The position numbers and the translations under genes are program-made. Source: Liopterus haemorrhoidalis (taxonomy: Eukaryota; Arthropoda; Insecta; Coleoptera; Dytiscidae). From it: DNA of 64,000 nucleotides. The notes under the pieces were generated by a model that saw nothing but the letters and a program-made list of their open reading frames with translations, made no database searches and had not been told where the DNA came from. The stretch spans positions 25,569,253 through 25,633,252 of the forward strand of contig OZ020625.1 in the NCBI GenBank assembly GCA_963971575.1, in the 5' to 3' direction. Below, one piece after another: positions 21,524 to 33,083 of this stretch. Numbering within the stretch: position 1 is the first letter of the stretch; each line of letters starts with the position of its first letter.

Positions 21524-22857
21524 CAAGGTGTCTCAAAAGAAATTTTATATTTATTTAGCTTACTGCGTGAACGCAACGTATCCGAGGGGCGCGGGGGTAA
21601 TGTCAATCGGTAGCCTGGCTCTTGGGAATTCAGTCGCTATGGAGCGTTTCTCGGGAGAAGACCGCGCGTTATGCGTGCGAGAGTTTTACAAAAACGGTGA
21701 TTCGGCGACTGTAGCGCGTAGAAAATTCTGCAGTATTCGAGGTTTTCGCCACTTAAATGATGCGCCAAGCATTCCTCTCATTCGACATTGGGTTAAAAAG
21801 TTTGAAGAGACTGGTACAACGCTGGATAAATCAAAATCCGGGCGACCTAGGTCATCAAGAACGGTAGAAAATGTGGAGAATGTTAATCAGTCTGTTCGTG
21901 ACGACCCGAACCTTTCAATTCGGAAGCGCGCAAGTGCTTTAAATGTGCATAGATCATCATTACATCGCATTATGCACAAAGACCTAAAGCTGCACCCCTA
22001 CAAAATTCAATTGGTGCAAGAATTAAAACCCCAAGATGCCAGTCAGAGGCTTAATTTCGTAAATCAGGTGATTGAGCGATTTTCAACGTTTACCAACATT
22101 TTGTTTTCGGATGAAGCTCATTTTCATCTTAATGGCCACGTATAAGCAGAACTAGCAGTTTTACAGTATAAGCAGAACTGCCGCTACTGGAGTGCAACGA
22201 ATCCGAAACGCAAACATCAGAAACCCCTACATTCGCCTAAAGTGACCGTATGGGCTGCGATGTTGGCGCGAGGAATTATCGGCCCTTACTTTTTTGAAGA
22301 CGAAATGGGGCGTGCAGTTACAGTGAATTCAGAGCGTTATGTGGAGATGTTAGACAACTTCTTGGTACCTGAACTGCAAAACTTTCCTGGCTATAACCAA
22401 AGAACATGGTTCCAACAGGACGGAGCAACTTCACACACGTCCAATATGTCTCTGCCACGTGTTCGTGAAATTTTCTCAGGCAAATTGATCTCCCGGAGAG
22501 GTGACATAAATTGGCCTCCACGCAGTCCAGATTTAATCCCTATGGACTTTTTTCTATGGGGTTATCTTAAATCTAAAGTTTACGCCAATAAACCGACTTC
22601 ACTGGCGCATTTGAAAGAAAATATCCGTCACGAAATGGCAGCCATCCCTGAGTCCATCTGCCGAGACGTCATAAGTAATTTTACTGTTCGATTAAATGAG
22701 TGCCGAGAACGCGAGGGTCTACATTTAGACGATATTATTTTTAAGAAATAAATCCCCAAAAAGTGTATTTTAATAATTGATAAATATTTTTTCTATATAC
22801 GGCTTACTTTTTTTTTAATCGATCCACTAAATATAAAATTTCTTTTGAGACACCTTG
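21524..22857 (+). mobile_element. Tc1/mariner-superfamily element, DD41D-like
   Basis: 1334 bp with near-perfect ~30-bp inverted ends beginning CAAGGTGTCTCAAAAGAAAT, flanked by TA at 21522 and 22858. A single transposase frame runs through it. The intact ends and near-intact frame suggest recent activity. Confidence 0.9.
21639..22751 (+). pseudogene. DD41D-type transposase with one in-frame stop
   Basis: Starting at ATG 21639 (ERFSGEDRALCVREFYKNG) the frame has a helix-turn-helix region, a GRPRSS linker, a first catalytic block ILFSDEAHFHLNG, a second WFQQDGATSHT and a third PPRSPDLIPMDFFLWGYLK, ending DDIIFKK. I count 41 residues between the second and third catalytic aspartates. The only lesion I see is TAA at 22143-22145, inside a local duplication of TATAAGCAGAACT that adds a few codons without shifting the frame. 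Related proteins are often annotated as Tc3-like transposases in insects. Confidence 0.85.
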
Positions 22858-23256
22858 TATATACATATATGATTTTAATATAGTATTGTTAAATCTAAAC
22901 TTAAAATGTATGTACAATTCAATTACTCGTTCTAAAACATTACGTTCTAGAATATTTGCTTCAAATATAAAGTTTTCTTATTCTGCATTTATTATTTAGA
23001 TTATGCATTTAGGTGAAATATGTTCTTTATTTGTTCTACAAACATATGACTTAACCTCCATGCAAATGTCATTCCATGTTTACTTTACGATCAAAATTGT
23101 CGTTTTCTTGCGCGTCAATTCTACTACTTCTAAACAGCCACCAACAAAACGCACCCATTGTTTAAAATGTTTCTTCTTAAAATTTAAAAAAATACTATTG
23201 CGCGCATATCCAAATTCTCAAATATTCAAAGTATGAGAACATTTTCAAAATTGAGA

Positions 23257-23362
23257 AGTGACATTATCGATGGCGGTGCTGTGCTCCAAGGCAATATGGC
23301 TGTCAATATGCTAACAGCGAACAGGTTAATTTAAGCACAGTATATTTTTATTTTATGAAAAT
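23257..23362 (+). repeat. Repeat H, first half
   Basis: Matches in reverse complement the segment at about 63705-63830 (CACAGTA(T/C)ATTTTTATTTTATG and GCATATTGACAGC blocks). The second half lies at 27975-28102, so a ~4.6-kb block separates them here. Confidence 0.6.
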
Positions 23363-23603
23363 GCGAGTAAATATTTGCGAAATTTTTACTTGCCCGACCT
23401 TAATAAATAAGGGGCAAGTATTGTAATCGCGAAAATGTCGAGATTTTGACGGATGACCACGTTTCATGGTCCAGGGAATCCAAAAAACCTATTTTCGAAG
23501 TACCGTCCGTATGTGTGTGTGTCTGTGTTTATTAGATCTACAAGTATGAAATGCGGATTTTTTTCAAACTTGCCGTGCAAACAGAGTGTATAGTTCAAAG
23601 TTT
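23363..23603. other. Left end of the block inserted in repeat H, with a stray mariner left end
   Basis: Contains 'ttacttgcccgaccttaat', a GTGTGTGTGTCTG run, then at 23537-23603 a fragment matching the mariner left end (CTACAAGTATGAAATGCGG ... GTATAGTTCAAAG), 130 bp before the complete element. Confidence 0.5.
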
Positions 23604-23732
23604 CGTCATAACAATGACAAACTTAGTGGCGAAAAAATAACTAAATCTGTTTTTTTATGCATGTGAATTATAGACTAATATTGCTCTTCACTCTTTTATT
23701 TTACTAAAACATACCTTTTGAGGTCATATATA
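23604..23732 (+). repeat. 129-bp segment shared as left flank of both Mos1-like mariners
   Basis: Identical as far as I can read to 34232-34360, ending ATACCTTTTGAGGTCATATATA immediately before each mariner. The 3' flanks of the two mariners are unrelated. Confidence 0.85.
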
Positions 23733-23903
23733 CCAGGTCTACAAGTATGAAATGCGGATTTTTTTTCAAATTTGCGCGCAAACAGAGTGTATAGTTCAAA
23801 GTTTTAACACATAATGTGTTTTGTTAAGTTATCATTAAGTGTCAAATGCGTAAAGGTTATAATTTGAAAAGTGATCATATAGTTTTGTTTTACTGTGTTA
23901 AAA

Positions 23904-26900
23904 ATGTCAAATTTTGTGCCAAATAAAGAGCATTCGCGGACAGTACTACTGTTTTGTTTTCATTTGAAAAAAACTGCTGCTGAATCATACCGACTGCTTT
24001 GAGAAGCTTATGGTGAATATGCTCCATCGCAAGATACATGTGAACGATGGTTTCGGCGTTTCAAAAGTGGTGATTTTGATCTTACAGACAAAGAACATGG
24101 AAAACCTCCAAAAAAATATGAAGATACAAAATTGGAAACATTGCTACAGGAAGACGATAGTCAATCACAAAAACAACTAGCAGAGCATTTAGGCATTAGT
24201 CAACAAGCTGTTTCCAATCGCCTACGAGAGATGGGTAAGATCCAGAAAGTCGGCAGATGGGTTCCACATGCATTAAATGAGAGGCAGATGGAAAAACGCA
24301 AAAACACTTGGGACATTTTGCTTGCACGATACAAAAGAAAGTATTTTTTGCATCGTATCATTACTGGCGATGAAAAATGGATTTATTTTGAAAATCCCAA
24401 ACGCAAAAAATCATGGGTGAACCCAGGCTCACCATCCACATCAACTGCAAGACCGAATCGCTTTGGCAAAAAGACAATGCTCTGTACTTGGTGGGACCAA
24501 AAGGTTGTGGTCTGTTATGAATTGTTAAAACCTGGTGAAACAGTTAATACCCAACGCTACCAACAACAACTGATCGAATTGAACCAAACACTGCTCATAA
24601 AACGACCAGAATACGAAAGAAGACAGCACAAAGTAATCTTTCTTCTCGATAACGCTCCATCACATAAGGCAAAAGCAGTTTGCAACACATTGGAGGCACT
24701 CAAGTGGGAAGTGCTATAGTACAGTAGAATTAGCCAAAAAAGTTCGAAAATTTAACAAAATTCGTTTCAGGATGCCATATGGAAAAATCGATGTAATTGG
24801 GTAAGTAGCATGTACCATTGAAATCGCCCCCATTTTTTCAACCTGGAACATTGTTTAAACAATGAAAAACAGCAAAAAAAAACGACAAAAATTGTTTTTT
24901 TTTTCTAACTCGGGAGCTACTGCCACTGGGAATTTCAATTTTTTTTTACTATTAAAGTACTCAAAAACAATTAATTTGAGACCTGCTAAATTAAATTCGA
25001 CCCATTATTTGTTTAAATAATTGAGAAAAACCGCGAAAATTTTAAAAATTTTCAAATATTTTTCATTTTGTCAAAAAAGCAGCTATTTGCTTGAAACTTA
25101 CAGAAATTGTGCCATTTATTGGTCTCAACTTACAAAAAAAATTTCATCAAAAAATATTAATTATTTAACGAATTATTGCATTTATTTATTAAAATGGACC
25201 TTAATGTAAAATGAAAAATGACGTTTTTTCCGTCGTCGTACAGGGCCCATCAGGTGCTCATTTTCTTTGTTGAAACGTCATTTTTCAATATACATTAAGG
25301 TAAAATCCAATTTTTAATTTTTTGACCTCCAAAATGGCGATTGAAAAATTGTTGCTAATTTTGCAATGTTTTTTGCGAATAACTTTGCGATAAACAAAGA
25401 TACGGACATGGCATATCGATATTCTTGTAGCTGGTAAAAAAACAAAAATTTTGAAAAAAAAAAAGTTTTTCTAGGACCCATAGGAGCCGAGATAATTTTT
25501 TTCAAAAAAATGAAAAAGTATCATGGTTATACTTATTTTATCTCAGAATGTTATACTACAATATTTTTACATGTTCCAAAATAAAACCCAATATCTTATA
25601 CAACCTTTTCACATCAAGATACTTCATAAAATGAATATTTTTTGTAAAACCACGATTTTTTATTTTTTTATTTTTTTTATTATAGTGATTGTTTATAACA
25701 AATTAATTTGTTATTATTTTTCGAAACGAACATCTCGTTTGTTCATATTTTATCGCGCTACCACAGATTTAAAAAAAAACGTCGAAATCGGTTAAGAATC
25801 AAGGGAGATACCGCAAATTTTTTCTTGCCGTTTGAATTTGAAGAAGGCAAGTTCCATTTTTTCAGCGCGCAGCAGTGATGACTCATCCTTCTCTCTCAGC
25901 GTAACAGGTACTTTAAAAATCATAATTAGGACTTTACAATTGCATTTTTCTATCCGACTCAATTGCATTTCAAAGTTCAAGTATTGAACTAGTTTTTGTG
26001 AAATTTTCGACCCTTAATGTTAATAAATAAACAATTTACGAATTAAAAAAAAAAAAAAATTATCTCGGCTCCTATTGGTCGTAGAAGAACTTTTTTTTTC
26101 TCAAAATTTTTGTTTTTTTCCAGCTACAAGAATATCGATATGCCATGTCTGTATATTTGTTTATCGCAAAATTATTCGCAAAAAACCATTGCAAAATTAG
26201 CAACAATTTTTTAATCCCCATTTTGGAGGTCAAAAAATTAAAAATTGGATTTTACCTTAATGGATATTGAAAATTGACGTTTCAACAAAGAAAATGAGCA
26301 CCTGATGGGCCCTGTACGACGACGGGAAGAACGTCATTTTTCATTTTACATTAAGGTCCATTTTAATAAATAAATGCAATAATTCGTTAAATAATTAATA
26401 TTTTTTGATAAAATTTTTTTTGTAAGTTGAGACCAATAAATGGCACAATTTCTGTAAGTTTCAAGCAAATAGCTGCTTTTTTGACAAAATGAAAAATATT
26501 TGAAAATTTTTAAAATTTTCGCGGTTTTTCTCAATTATTTAAACAAATAATGGGTAGAATTTAATTTAGCAGGTCTCAAATTAATTGTTTTTGAGTACTT
26601 TAATAGTAAAAAAAAATTGAAATTCCCAGTGGCAGTAGCTCCCGAGTTAGAAAAAAAAAACAATTTTTGTCGTTTTTTTTGCTGTTTTTCATTGTTTAAA
26701 CAATGTTCCAGGTTGAAAAAATGGGGGCGACTTCAATGGTACATGCTACTCACCCAATTACATCGATTTTTCCATATGGCATCCTGAAACGAATTTTGTT
26801 ATGCAATTTTCCTAATTCTACTGTACTACTACCCCATGCCGCTTACTCACCAGACTTGGCCCCTTCAGATTACCACTTGTTCGCATCGATGAGTCACGCA

Positions 26901-27056
26901 CTTGCCGAGCAGCACTTTTGTTCATATGAAAATGTGAAAGAATGGCTTGATGACTGGTTTGCGGGGAAAGGGGAAGAGTTCTACTGGCGAGGTATTCACA
27001 AATTGCCTGAAAGATGGGAAAAATGTATAACTTCTAATGGAGCATACTTTAAATAA
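23904..27056 (+). pseudogene. Mariner transposase (mauritiana/Mos1-like), interrupted
   Basis: From ATG 23904 (SNFVPNKEHSRTVLLFCFHL) the frame meets TGA at 24000-24002, then continues with the helix-turn-helix QLAEHLGISQQAVSNRLREM, GRWVPHALNERQ, the first catalytic block FLHRIITGDEKWIYFENPKR and the second IFLLDNAPSHKAK. The coding sequence is cut after LKWEVL and resumes at 26829 with LPHAAYSPDLAPSDYHLFAS, which holds the third aspartate, ending CITSNGAYFK. The spacing fits DD34D. The residue pattern is very close to Mos1. It is dead through both the stop and the insertion. Sister copy at 34532-35491. Confidence 0.92.
24717..26828. mobile_element. Foldback element with ~780-bp inverted arms
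   Basis: The left arm starts TAGTACAGTAGAATT and the right arm ends AATTCTACTGTACTA. The arms mirror each other to about 25500 and from about 26050, around a ~550-bp loop. A 3-bp duplication CTA (24714-24716, 26829-26831) flanks it; the sister mariner at 34361 shows the uninterrupted site GTGCTACCCC. Small open frames of 62 codons occur once in each arm as mirror images. No transposase is visible. Confidence 0.9.
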
Positions 27057-27131
27057 ATAACTTTTACTGTTCTTTTTAGTTTAATGTGTTTTATTTTTTA
27101 AAAAAATCCGCATTCATACTTGTAGACCTGG

Positions 27132-27548
27132 TATACACGATAACTCAAAAACGGTTTAGCTTAAAGAGTTCGTTCTGGTACTAAAAAATTCTCCTAATAA
27201 TTGGGAAGAACCCTATTGTTTTTTATTAAAAACCGGAAACGGAAGTTATTAAACTTTAAAATTTATAGAAATTCGTAACTAGTAAACCAAGCCTTGGACA
27301 AAAAATTGTATAGGACATAATTTGATGTATTTTTGAAGATTTACCTAAATAATTTTTTAAATAAAAAAAAAATATATATGTATTTTTTTTATGGGAGGGC
27401 AAGTCTAGCAGAGGTCTCCCTTCGCCACTGGTTTAATTTTTAATCGCTACACATGTATCGAGGTGTATAACAAAAGGTGGGCATCAAATTACAGTATTTA
27501 AAGTTTAATTTCAGTAGATTTATTGAAGTGTAATTTGTTGTTGAGCAG
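27132..27548. other. Right part of the block inserted in repeat H
   Basis: AT-rich, with AACCGGAAACGGAAGTTATT and GAGGTCTCCCTTCGCCACTGG segments that look repeat-derived. No element ends or coding sequence recognised. Confidence 0.35.
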
Positions 27549-27797
27549 GTGTTAAATGCCGGGCACGTAATTTTATGTGGTACATCTGAGTATCGCTCAT
27601 CTGAATTTACAATATATGGATTCTGTTTGCAAACAAGTGCATTATGTTCATTGCCTCATGAAATAAAATCAGTTTTAGTTGGACAGGAGCAGCTAAAAGT
27701 TAAAAATGCAACTTGCAGGTGCAAGCATATTAGTGCAGTTTTGTTTTTCTGCGACAAATGTAATGAACAAACTCGCATAGTATCAGTTACTTTTTAA
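27549..27797 (+). pseudogene. SWIM-zinc-finger-type transposon protein fragment
   Basis: An 82-residue frame contains NAGHVILCGTSEYRSSEF, IYGFCLQTSALCSLPHEI and a broken SWIM-like end, TCRCKHISAVLFFCDKC. In the family I recognise, the finger is CxC...CxH; here the stretch between CRC and KHI is deleted. A GAG|GT-like junction upstream could be a splice acceptor. The N-terminal NAGHxILCG motif is seen again at 38966-39085. The family occurs repeatedly in insect genomes, probably as mobile-element genes. Confidence 0.5.
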
Positions 27798-27974
27798 CTC
27801 AAAATATATTCCCATGCCTTCCTCCTGTCCATAACCAAATCTTTTCCCAATCTGGACTTAATATTAACTTTCCCTCCATTTTTCTTAAGAAAAGAAAAAA
27901 ACTAAGTTGCCTATCTTTGTCCTGTTTTAAATGCCAAAAACACTACAATTTGTTCTACTTTTATAATTTTTCAC

Positions 27975-28102
27975 AACTTCTATCGACATTCTAACCAAAA
28001 TTCAACAATAGAATATATGTAATAAGTTCAAACAGTACTAGAGCGCCTAGTACAATATTTGACCACCAGACTGCGTATTCGAGTATGTCAGTTCTCAATA
28101 AA
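27975..28102 (+). repeat. Repeat H, second half
   Basis: Matches in reverse complement the segment 63575-63690 (TATCGACATTCTAAC, ATATTTGACCACCAGACTGCG, GTCAGTTCTCAAT). Confidence 0.6.
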
Positions 28103-28947
28103 AGTAAATTTGATATCAATAATTTACTACGCTACTGGTAAATCAATTAAATAGAATTATCTCTAACACTTTATCAAGAATTATACAATTAACTTTCGTT
28201 CTTACCAAATTTAGAATATATTTTTAATTAAATCTTCAAAATAACCATATCAAAATTAAAATATACAAAAAATTATCATAAGAATTTCCTATCAAATTCT
28301 TGCATATTAGATTTATAACCAGATATCCCAAACGAGAAATTCAACTGTAAATTTCATTTTTTCAAATATTGAAAGCCACTGGTAATTTAAAGTCTCGAAT
28401 AAACCCGAGTTCATCCGATTGGGTACGACGCACCTGAGCTTCAAAATGGCGACAGTTGTTTGAAGTGTACAGTGCAGTTAGTGTGTTTTCTAACAAAATA
28501 CGTGAAAAATAGTGTTGTTTTAACTAAAATAAGTGAATTTCATGTGTATTTGTTTGTTTATGAATATTTGGTAAGTTAATTTTTTAGTTTTAACTTAAAA
28601 TTTTTACAATTTGTGTTTAGATCATTCAACTTAGTACAGTCAGTTGAGAAATATATTTTTTTTGTTCTAAACATGCTCTAAAAAATGATTTAATAATGTT
28701 TTAATATTAAATTTAATTATTTTTGCATATTATTTATATAAAATAATGCATATTTAATAAGTTTGAACCATAAAAATCAACTGTAGAAGGATTAACTGTT
28801 AATATTTTTTTCTCAGAAATTAATAATTAGTCCTTATTTTTAATTATTTACTAATTACAAACTAGTCTAACACAGTGAAACAATAACATAGAAACCGTTT
28901 CTTTGTTGTTTTATTGTTGCGAATCATTATTATTTATTTTCTAATAA
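28103..28947. other. Unexplained stretch with a possible 5' UTR exon
   Basis: Mostly AT-rich. At 28430-28570 a less AT-rich block (GATTGGGTACGACGCACCTG, TTCAAAATGGCGACAGTTG, CAGTGCAGTTAGTGTG) ends at TTTG|GTAAGT, as a non-coding first exon might. The only ATG gives four codons. No downstream exon was found. Confidence 0.3.
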
Positions 28948-29112
28948 TTTTAAGTGTTTCGTAGGTATAACGCAGGAATTATTATACCTTTACTCATGTG
29001 TCTGTCTATCTGTACGGTAGATATTGTGGCCAAACGGCTGGACCTAGTGTTGAAATTTGGTATGCATATACATAGATCTTCGACTCGTATACAGGAATAT
29101 ACTGAGACTTTG
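28948..29112 (+). repeat. Diverged family A relative, 5' part
   Basis: GTGTTTCGTAGGTATAACG, a two-unit GTCT run, then ATTGTGGCCAAACGGCTGGAC and TTGAAATTTGGTATGCATATAC. Clearly homologous to the family A 5' body but much more diverged. Another diverged relative lies at 38575-38690. Confidence 0.7.
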
Positions 29113-29182
29113 AAAAACACAAGCGCGATTTTTTAAATAATAATTTATCGAGTATTATCGAATTGTGTATCAAATAATAGTA

Positions 29183-29589
29183 CAGTCTGTTCCAAACGGT
29201 TAAGCGGAACTAAATGGGAATTTAGTTCTTTTAGGTTGTCACGAGAAGGGACCTTGCTTGGGATATTTCATTTTTCACGTTGGGATGTCAAAATTTAAAA
29301 TTCCAACAATGAAACCATGGAAACGAATGACATATGTCAAAATTAAATATTTTTTTTAGATATTTTAATGACAAAAAAATAAATAAATGGGAAATTTGTA
29401 TTAAGAATGACACAAAAAATTAAAATATAAAGAAAATGACATTTTAAAATAATATTAACCTTAACCAAAAAATGTTTATTGTAAGTATGATTTACAAAGC
29501 TTAAACAAAACGGCCGAAAGGCACGATTTAAACGATGAAAGTAACTAGATTGCAAAATCTAGTTCCGCTTAAGCGTTTGAAACAGACTG
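29183..29589. mobile_element. MITE C copy, full length
   Basis: 407 bp, TA at 29181 and 29590, ends CAGTCTGTTCCAAACGGTTA and its inverse. Contains CCATGGAAACGAATGACATA and an AAACGGCCGAAAGGC block common to the family. Confidence 0.9.
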
Positions 29590-29591
29590 TA

Positions 29592-29890
29592 TATCAAAGA
29601 TACCTGGATTATTAAAACAATTTTTTTTTTATTAAATTTATTTTGGGCTTGCTAGGATCATTACCCAGGATACAAAAACAAAATTTGGGAGACATGTAAT
29701 AAAGTATACCAATACTTTTTATGTTACCTTTTATGGTTTTACAAACGACCACTAGCTGGCAATATTGAGATGTGTCATTACCATATTCGTAAAATTTGAC
29801 ATTTGTTATTGTGAAATCAGTGGCAGCTTATAAATTGACCGAGAAGTTCGTTGACAATGAGCGTTAAAAAAAATTTTTTTGTGAAAAAAT
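29592..29890. other. Spacer, nothing recognised
   Basis: AT-rich; includes GGGCTTGCTAGGATCATTACC and GACCACTAGCTGGCAATATT but no element ends or coding frame. Confidence 0.4.
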
Positions 29891-30306
29891 GTCCGTCTGT
29901 CTCTGTACACGTGCAGAGCAAATTCGGCTAAAAAGATTTTTATTAAACTTCATATTTAAGCTTTTGACATCAATGGCACGAGTTGATCAACTTTTGGTAA
30001 AAATCGGTTGACTAGAAATGGGAGTTTACTCGTGTCGATTTTAAGATTTTTGCGAATATTTAGCAACAGAAAAATATTTCGAAATAATTTATTTAACAAA
30101 AGCTGCTATAAAAGCAATAACTAACAACTTTTTGATAAACAAAAGTATCTATTTTTCATACTTACATGTAACGTTTCCATGGTCTTGATAAATAATATCT
30201 CTGTTAGAAAATATTAGGCTAAGTTATTTCTACTCTGCTGCTAGAATGTATTTTATGCAAGTACTTTGTGATGGCGGTCGGTTCTGTGGTGGCCATAGCT
30301 GATTTT
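29891..30306 (+). mobile_element. Family B copy B3, 3' part
   Basis: From a short GTCT run through GTACACGTGCAGAGCAAATTC to the 3' end ATGGCGGTCGG, hairpin remnant and GATTTTA. The 5' end is missing. The copy at 30309-30660 abuts it in inverted orientation. Confidence 0.83.
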
Positions 30307-30308
30307 AT

Positions 30309-30660
30309 CGAAATATTTTTCTGGTGTTAAACATTCGCAAAAATCTTAAAATCGACACGAGTAAACTCCCATTTCTAGTCAACCGATTTGTACCAAAAGT
30401 TGATCAACTCGTGCCATTGATGGCAGAAGCTTAAATATGAAGTTTCATAAAAATTCTTTTAGCCGAATTTGCACTGCACGTGTACACAGACAGACGGACA
30501 GACAGACGGACAGACAGACAGACAGACCGACAGACATCATGCTAAAAATAGTTAAAACGTTATGTAGGGAGCTCAATTCGTGGAGATCCATCGAAATCTC
30601 GAAATGTCAAAATCGGTATGATCACAATACCTCCTTTATATATGTTGGCGGTTGGTAAAA
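30309..30660 (-). mobile_element. Family B copy B4, 5' part
   Basis: Minus strand; GACGGACAGACAG run at about 30490, and 5' end at 30660 (TATGTTGGCGGTTGGTAAAA) directly joined to family A copy A6. Confidence 0.85.
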
Positions 30661-31118
30661 TCGCAAAAAATGCGTTATTTTCCGAAAACATAATCTGAAC
30701 AAAAATTCCTGTTGTACTATTCCGGTTCACACCAATGTACATTACTTAGAATTTTTTCAGATTTTTAGTTTAAACCATCTGGGCTGCAGGGTGTTTGACA
30801 AATTTTTTTTTTTGCACAATTTTGGCAAAAATTCCATCAAAATAATTTATTTTACAAAAATAAAAATTTGATCGTTAATCCACGTACGGGCTTTCATTTG
30901 ATACCCTACTAACAATTTAAAAAAAAAAAAATTGTTTCCGATGAGCAGATATTTGTTTATATTTTTAGAGGGATATGTTTTGGTATTTTTCCTATGTGCG
31001 GGTCAAAGAGTTATATAAGCGTGCCAAATTTCAACTCTCTAGGTTTAGCCGTTTGGCTACAACACACAGACGACAAAATGACGGAATAAGGGTTTTTTGG
31101 TCATACCTACAAAACCCT
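30661..31118 (-). mobile_element. Family A copy A6, 5' half only
   Basis: Minus strand; runs from the middle of the body (GCAAAAAATGCGTTATTTTCC) to the 5' end ACCTACAAAACCCT at 31118. The GTCT array has shrunk to two units and the tRNA-like half is absent. Confidence 0.85.
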
Positions 31119-31135
31119 AAAAATGCATTTTTTCA

Positions 31136-31202
31136 AAATTCTCTTCCCGGGAGGGGACCCCTGTCCCGGGCCCCCGGACCCCTCGCTAGCGCCGCCACTG
31201 CT
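31136..31202. repeat. GC-rich transposon end fragment
   Basis: CCCGGGAGGGGACCCCTGTCC, GGGCCCCCGGACCCCTCG and CTAGCGCCGCCACTG. The rare high GC and the terminal CAGTGGCGGCGCTAG (inverse) look like a hAT-type terminus. The other end was not found. Confidence 0.45.
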
Positions 31203-31875
31203 TCAATATATAGTACCGGAGGTCTAGAAACGGTGAACTTATCCTATCTGTACTTAAGCGCCACCTATTTTTAGGATCAGTGATCATACTATTATTTATC
31301 ATTATTATAAAATAGCTCGTATTTCTTGAACAATCTACCTATTTAGAGAGGTTTTATTTTGACGGCAGTTTCTTGGTAATTTTGAGACGCGCCTATTTCG
31401 TTTAAACTCGATTTCGTGACTCAGTGTACGTTAAGAAATTCTTGGATAATTATTTATTTCACGCAGATTGTCTTGTGTTATTTTTGTTAAGTTTTTCAAA
31501 ATATAATAACTAAAATTTTCATGCTACACATCAAAAAGTCATTTCCTGAGTAACAGTAAAGTAAGAAAATAAGAAAAATTAAAACATTTGTAAAAAAATT
31601 TAACTTGAAAATAATTTCATACTTAATACCAACTTGGGTAACTGCTACAATAGAATTAAAAATATGTAAGCTTATTTTTTTATAGGTAAAGGTCTCTTAA
31701 TTAAATCGGCCCTAAGGGTGGGTTGTCTAAAATTCTTGGCAGGTAGATATTTTAGATTCGTGTTGAAAATTATAGACCTCAAGACTTTTAAAAATTAAGT
31801 ATACACTATGAGTAGTTTAATAGAACCAACATTTTGTATGATACGATACACGCCAGAGCGTTTGAGAAAAGGCCT
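31203..31875. other. Spacer, nothing recognised
   Basis: AT-rich, no coding frame of note and no clear element boundaries. Confidence 0.4.
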
Positions 31876-31936
31876 AATGCCGGGTTTACATTGGTAGAGT
31901 AAAAGAACTAGTATCTAGCGCAAGTACTACGCGCTT

Positions 31937-32869
31937 TAAAGTGGGGAACAGAATGCAACGAGTTCTACGCGCCGTTAACGGCGTTCGGACGCCGCTATCT
32001 GTCAGAGGAAAGTTAAAACCAAGTTGTCGTACGCAAGTGCACAGAATGGACAACGTCCTACGGCGTTTGAACGCCGTTGATACTGAATGTTCGTCAACTT
32101 CCAACTTTTGACGCTGTTGAACGTTGACGCAGAACACCTAACCTCAGTTTTCACTGAATGGTAAAGTGTTTGTATGTATAAATAACTGGCATACAACATA
32201 AATAACATCACACACAAGCCTTCATCATCCATTATAATATTAATAAAAGAAAGCGCACGTATAGACACAGATATAGGTTGTCATGTGACACTTGACGGCG
32301 TTAAAAATTATTGCATTGTGTGCAGGCGAAAATTCTCAACGGCGCAAACGCAACGCCGCGCAAAAGACGGCGCGCTGACGGCGTAGCGCGCTGTGCATTC
32401 TGTTCCAGGCTTAAGTGGGGAACAGAATGCAACGAGTTCTACGGCGCGTTGACGGCGTTCGTACGCCGCTATCTGTCAGAAGAAAGTTAAAACCAAGCTG
32501 TCGTACGCAAGTGCACAGAATGGGTAACGTCCTACGGCGTTCGAACGCCGGTGATACTGAATGTTCGTCAACTTCCAACTTTTGACGCCGTTGAACGTTG
32601 ACGTAGAACACCTAACCTCAGTTTTTACTGAATGGTAAAGTGTTTGTATGTATAAATAACTTGCATACAACATAAATAACATCACACACAAGTCTTCATC
32701 ATCCATTATACTTTTAATAAAAGAAAGCGCACGTATAAACACAGATATAGGTTTTCACGTGACACTTGACGGCGTTAAAAATTATTGCATTGTGTGCAGG
32801 CGAAAATTCTCAACGGCGCTACGCAACGCCGTCGCAATTGACGGCGCGCTGTGCATTCTGTTCCAGGCT
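31937..32869. mobile_element. Two tandem Harbinger-type MITEs
   Basis: Unit 1 (31937-32411) and unit 2 (32414-32869) share ends GTGGGGAACAGAATGCA / TGCATTCTGTTCCAGGC and a CGCCGT-rich sub-terminal region. They meet at a single TTAA/TAA. They are very similar over their length, including the minus-strand open frames, which I regard as chance frames. Confidence 0.8.
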
Positions 32870-33083
32870 TTACTCTACTATCTTATTTTCAGGATAGTAG
32901 GTGTTCATACGCAATTGACATATCTTATTTTCTGGATAGTAAGTGTCAAAACACATTTGACATCTTCACTGTGATTTTGTAGTGAAATTATTTTTTTGCA
33001 AAAAATAGTTTATGAATGTGGATATACATCGTCGCCGGCGTGATGCCATTAAAGAAGTAGTATTTTGAATTACATCATTTCTT

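Larger units (their letters stand above)
21253..23158. repeat. Segment bounded by TGGGTGCGTTTTGTTG inverted repeats
   Basis: ATGGGTGCGTTTTGTTG near 21254 and CAACAAAACGCACCCAT near 23142. The DD41D-type element lies inside. Target duplications were not clear, so the assignment to a transposon class is open. Confidence 0.45.
23733..27131 (+). mobile_element. Mos1-like mariner split by a foldback element
   Basis: Ends CCAGGTCTACAAGTATGAAA and the inverse at 27131 (GTAGACCTGG), each next to TA. The transposase is interrupted at 24716 by a 2.1-kb inverted-repeat element and resumes at 26829. Confidence 0.92.

Noticed and set aside
25021..26534. Pair of identical 62-codon frames in the foldback arms
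   Set aside because: They are the same AT-rich inverted-arm sequence seen twice; composition is lysine/isoleucine-rich and uninformative.
31886..32742. Minus-strand frames of 66-88 codons in the 32-kb region
   Set aside because: They follow the twin MITEs and mirror each other; no protein family is recognisable.
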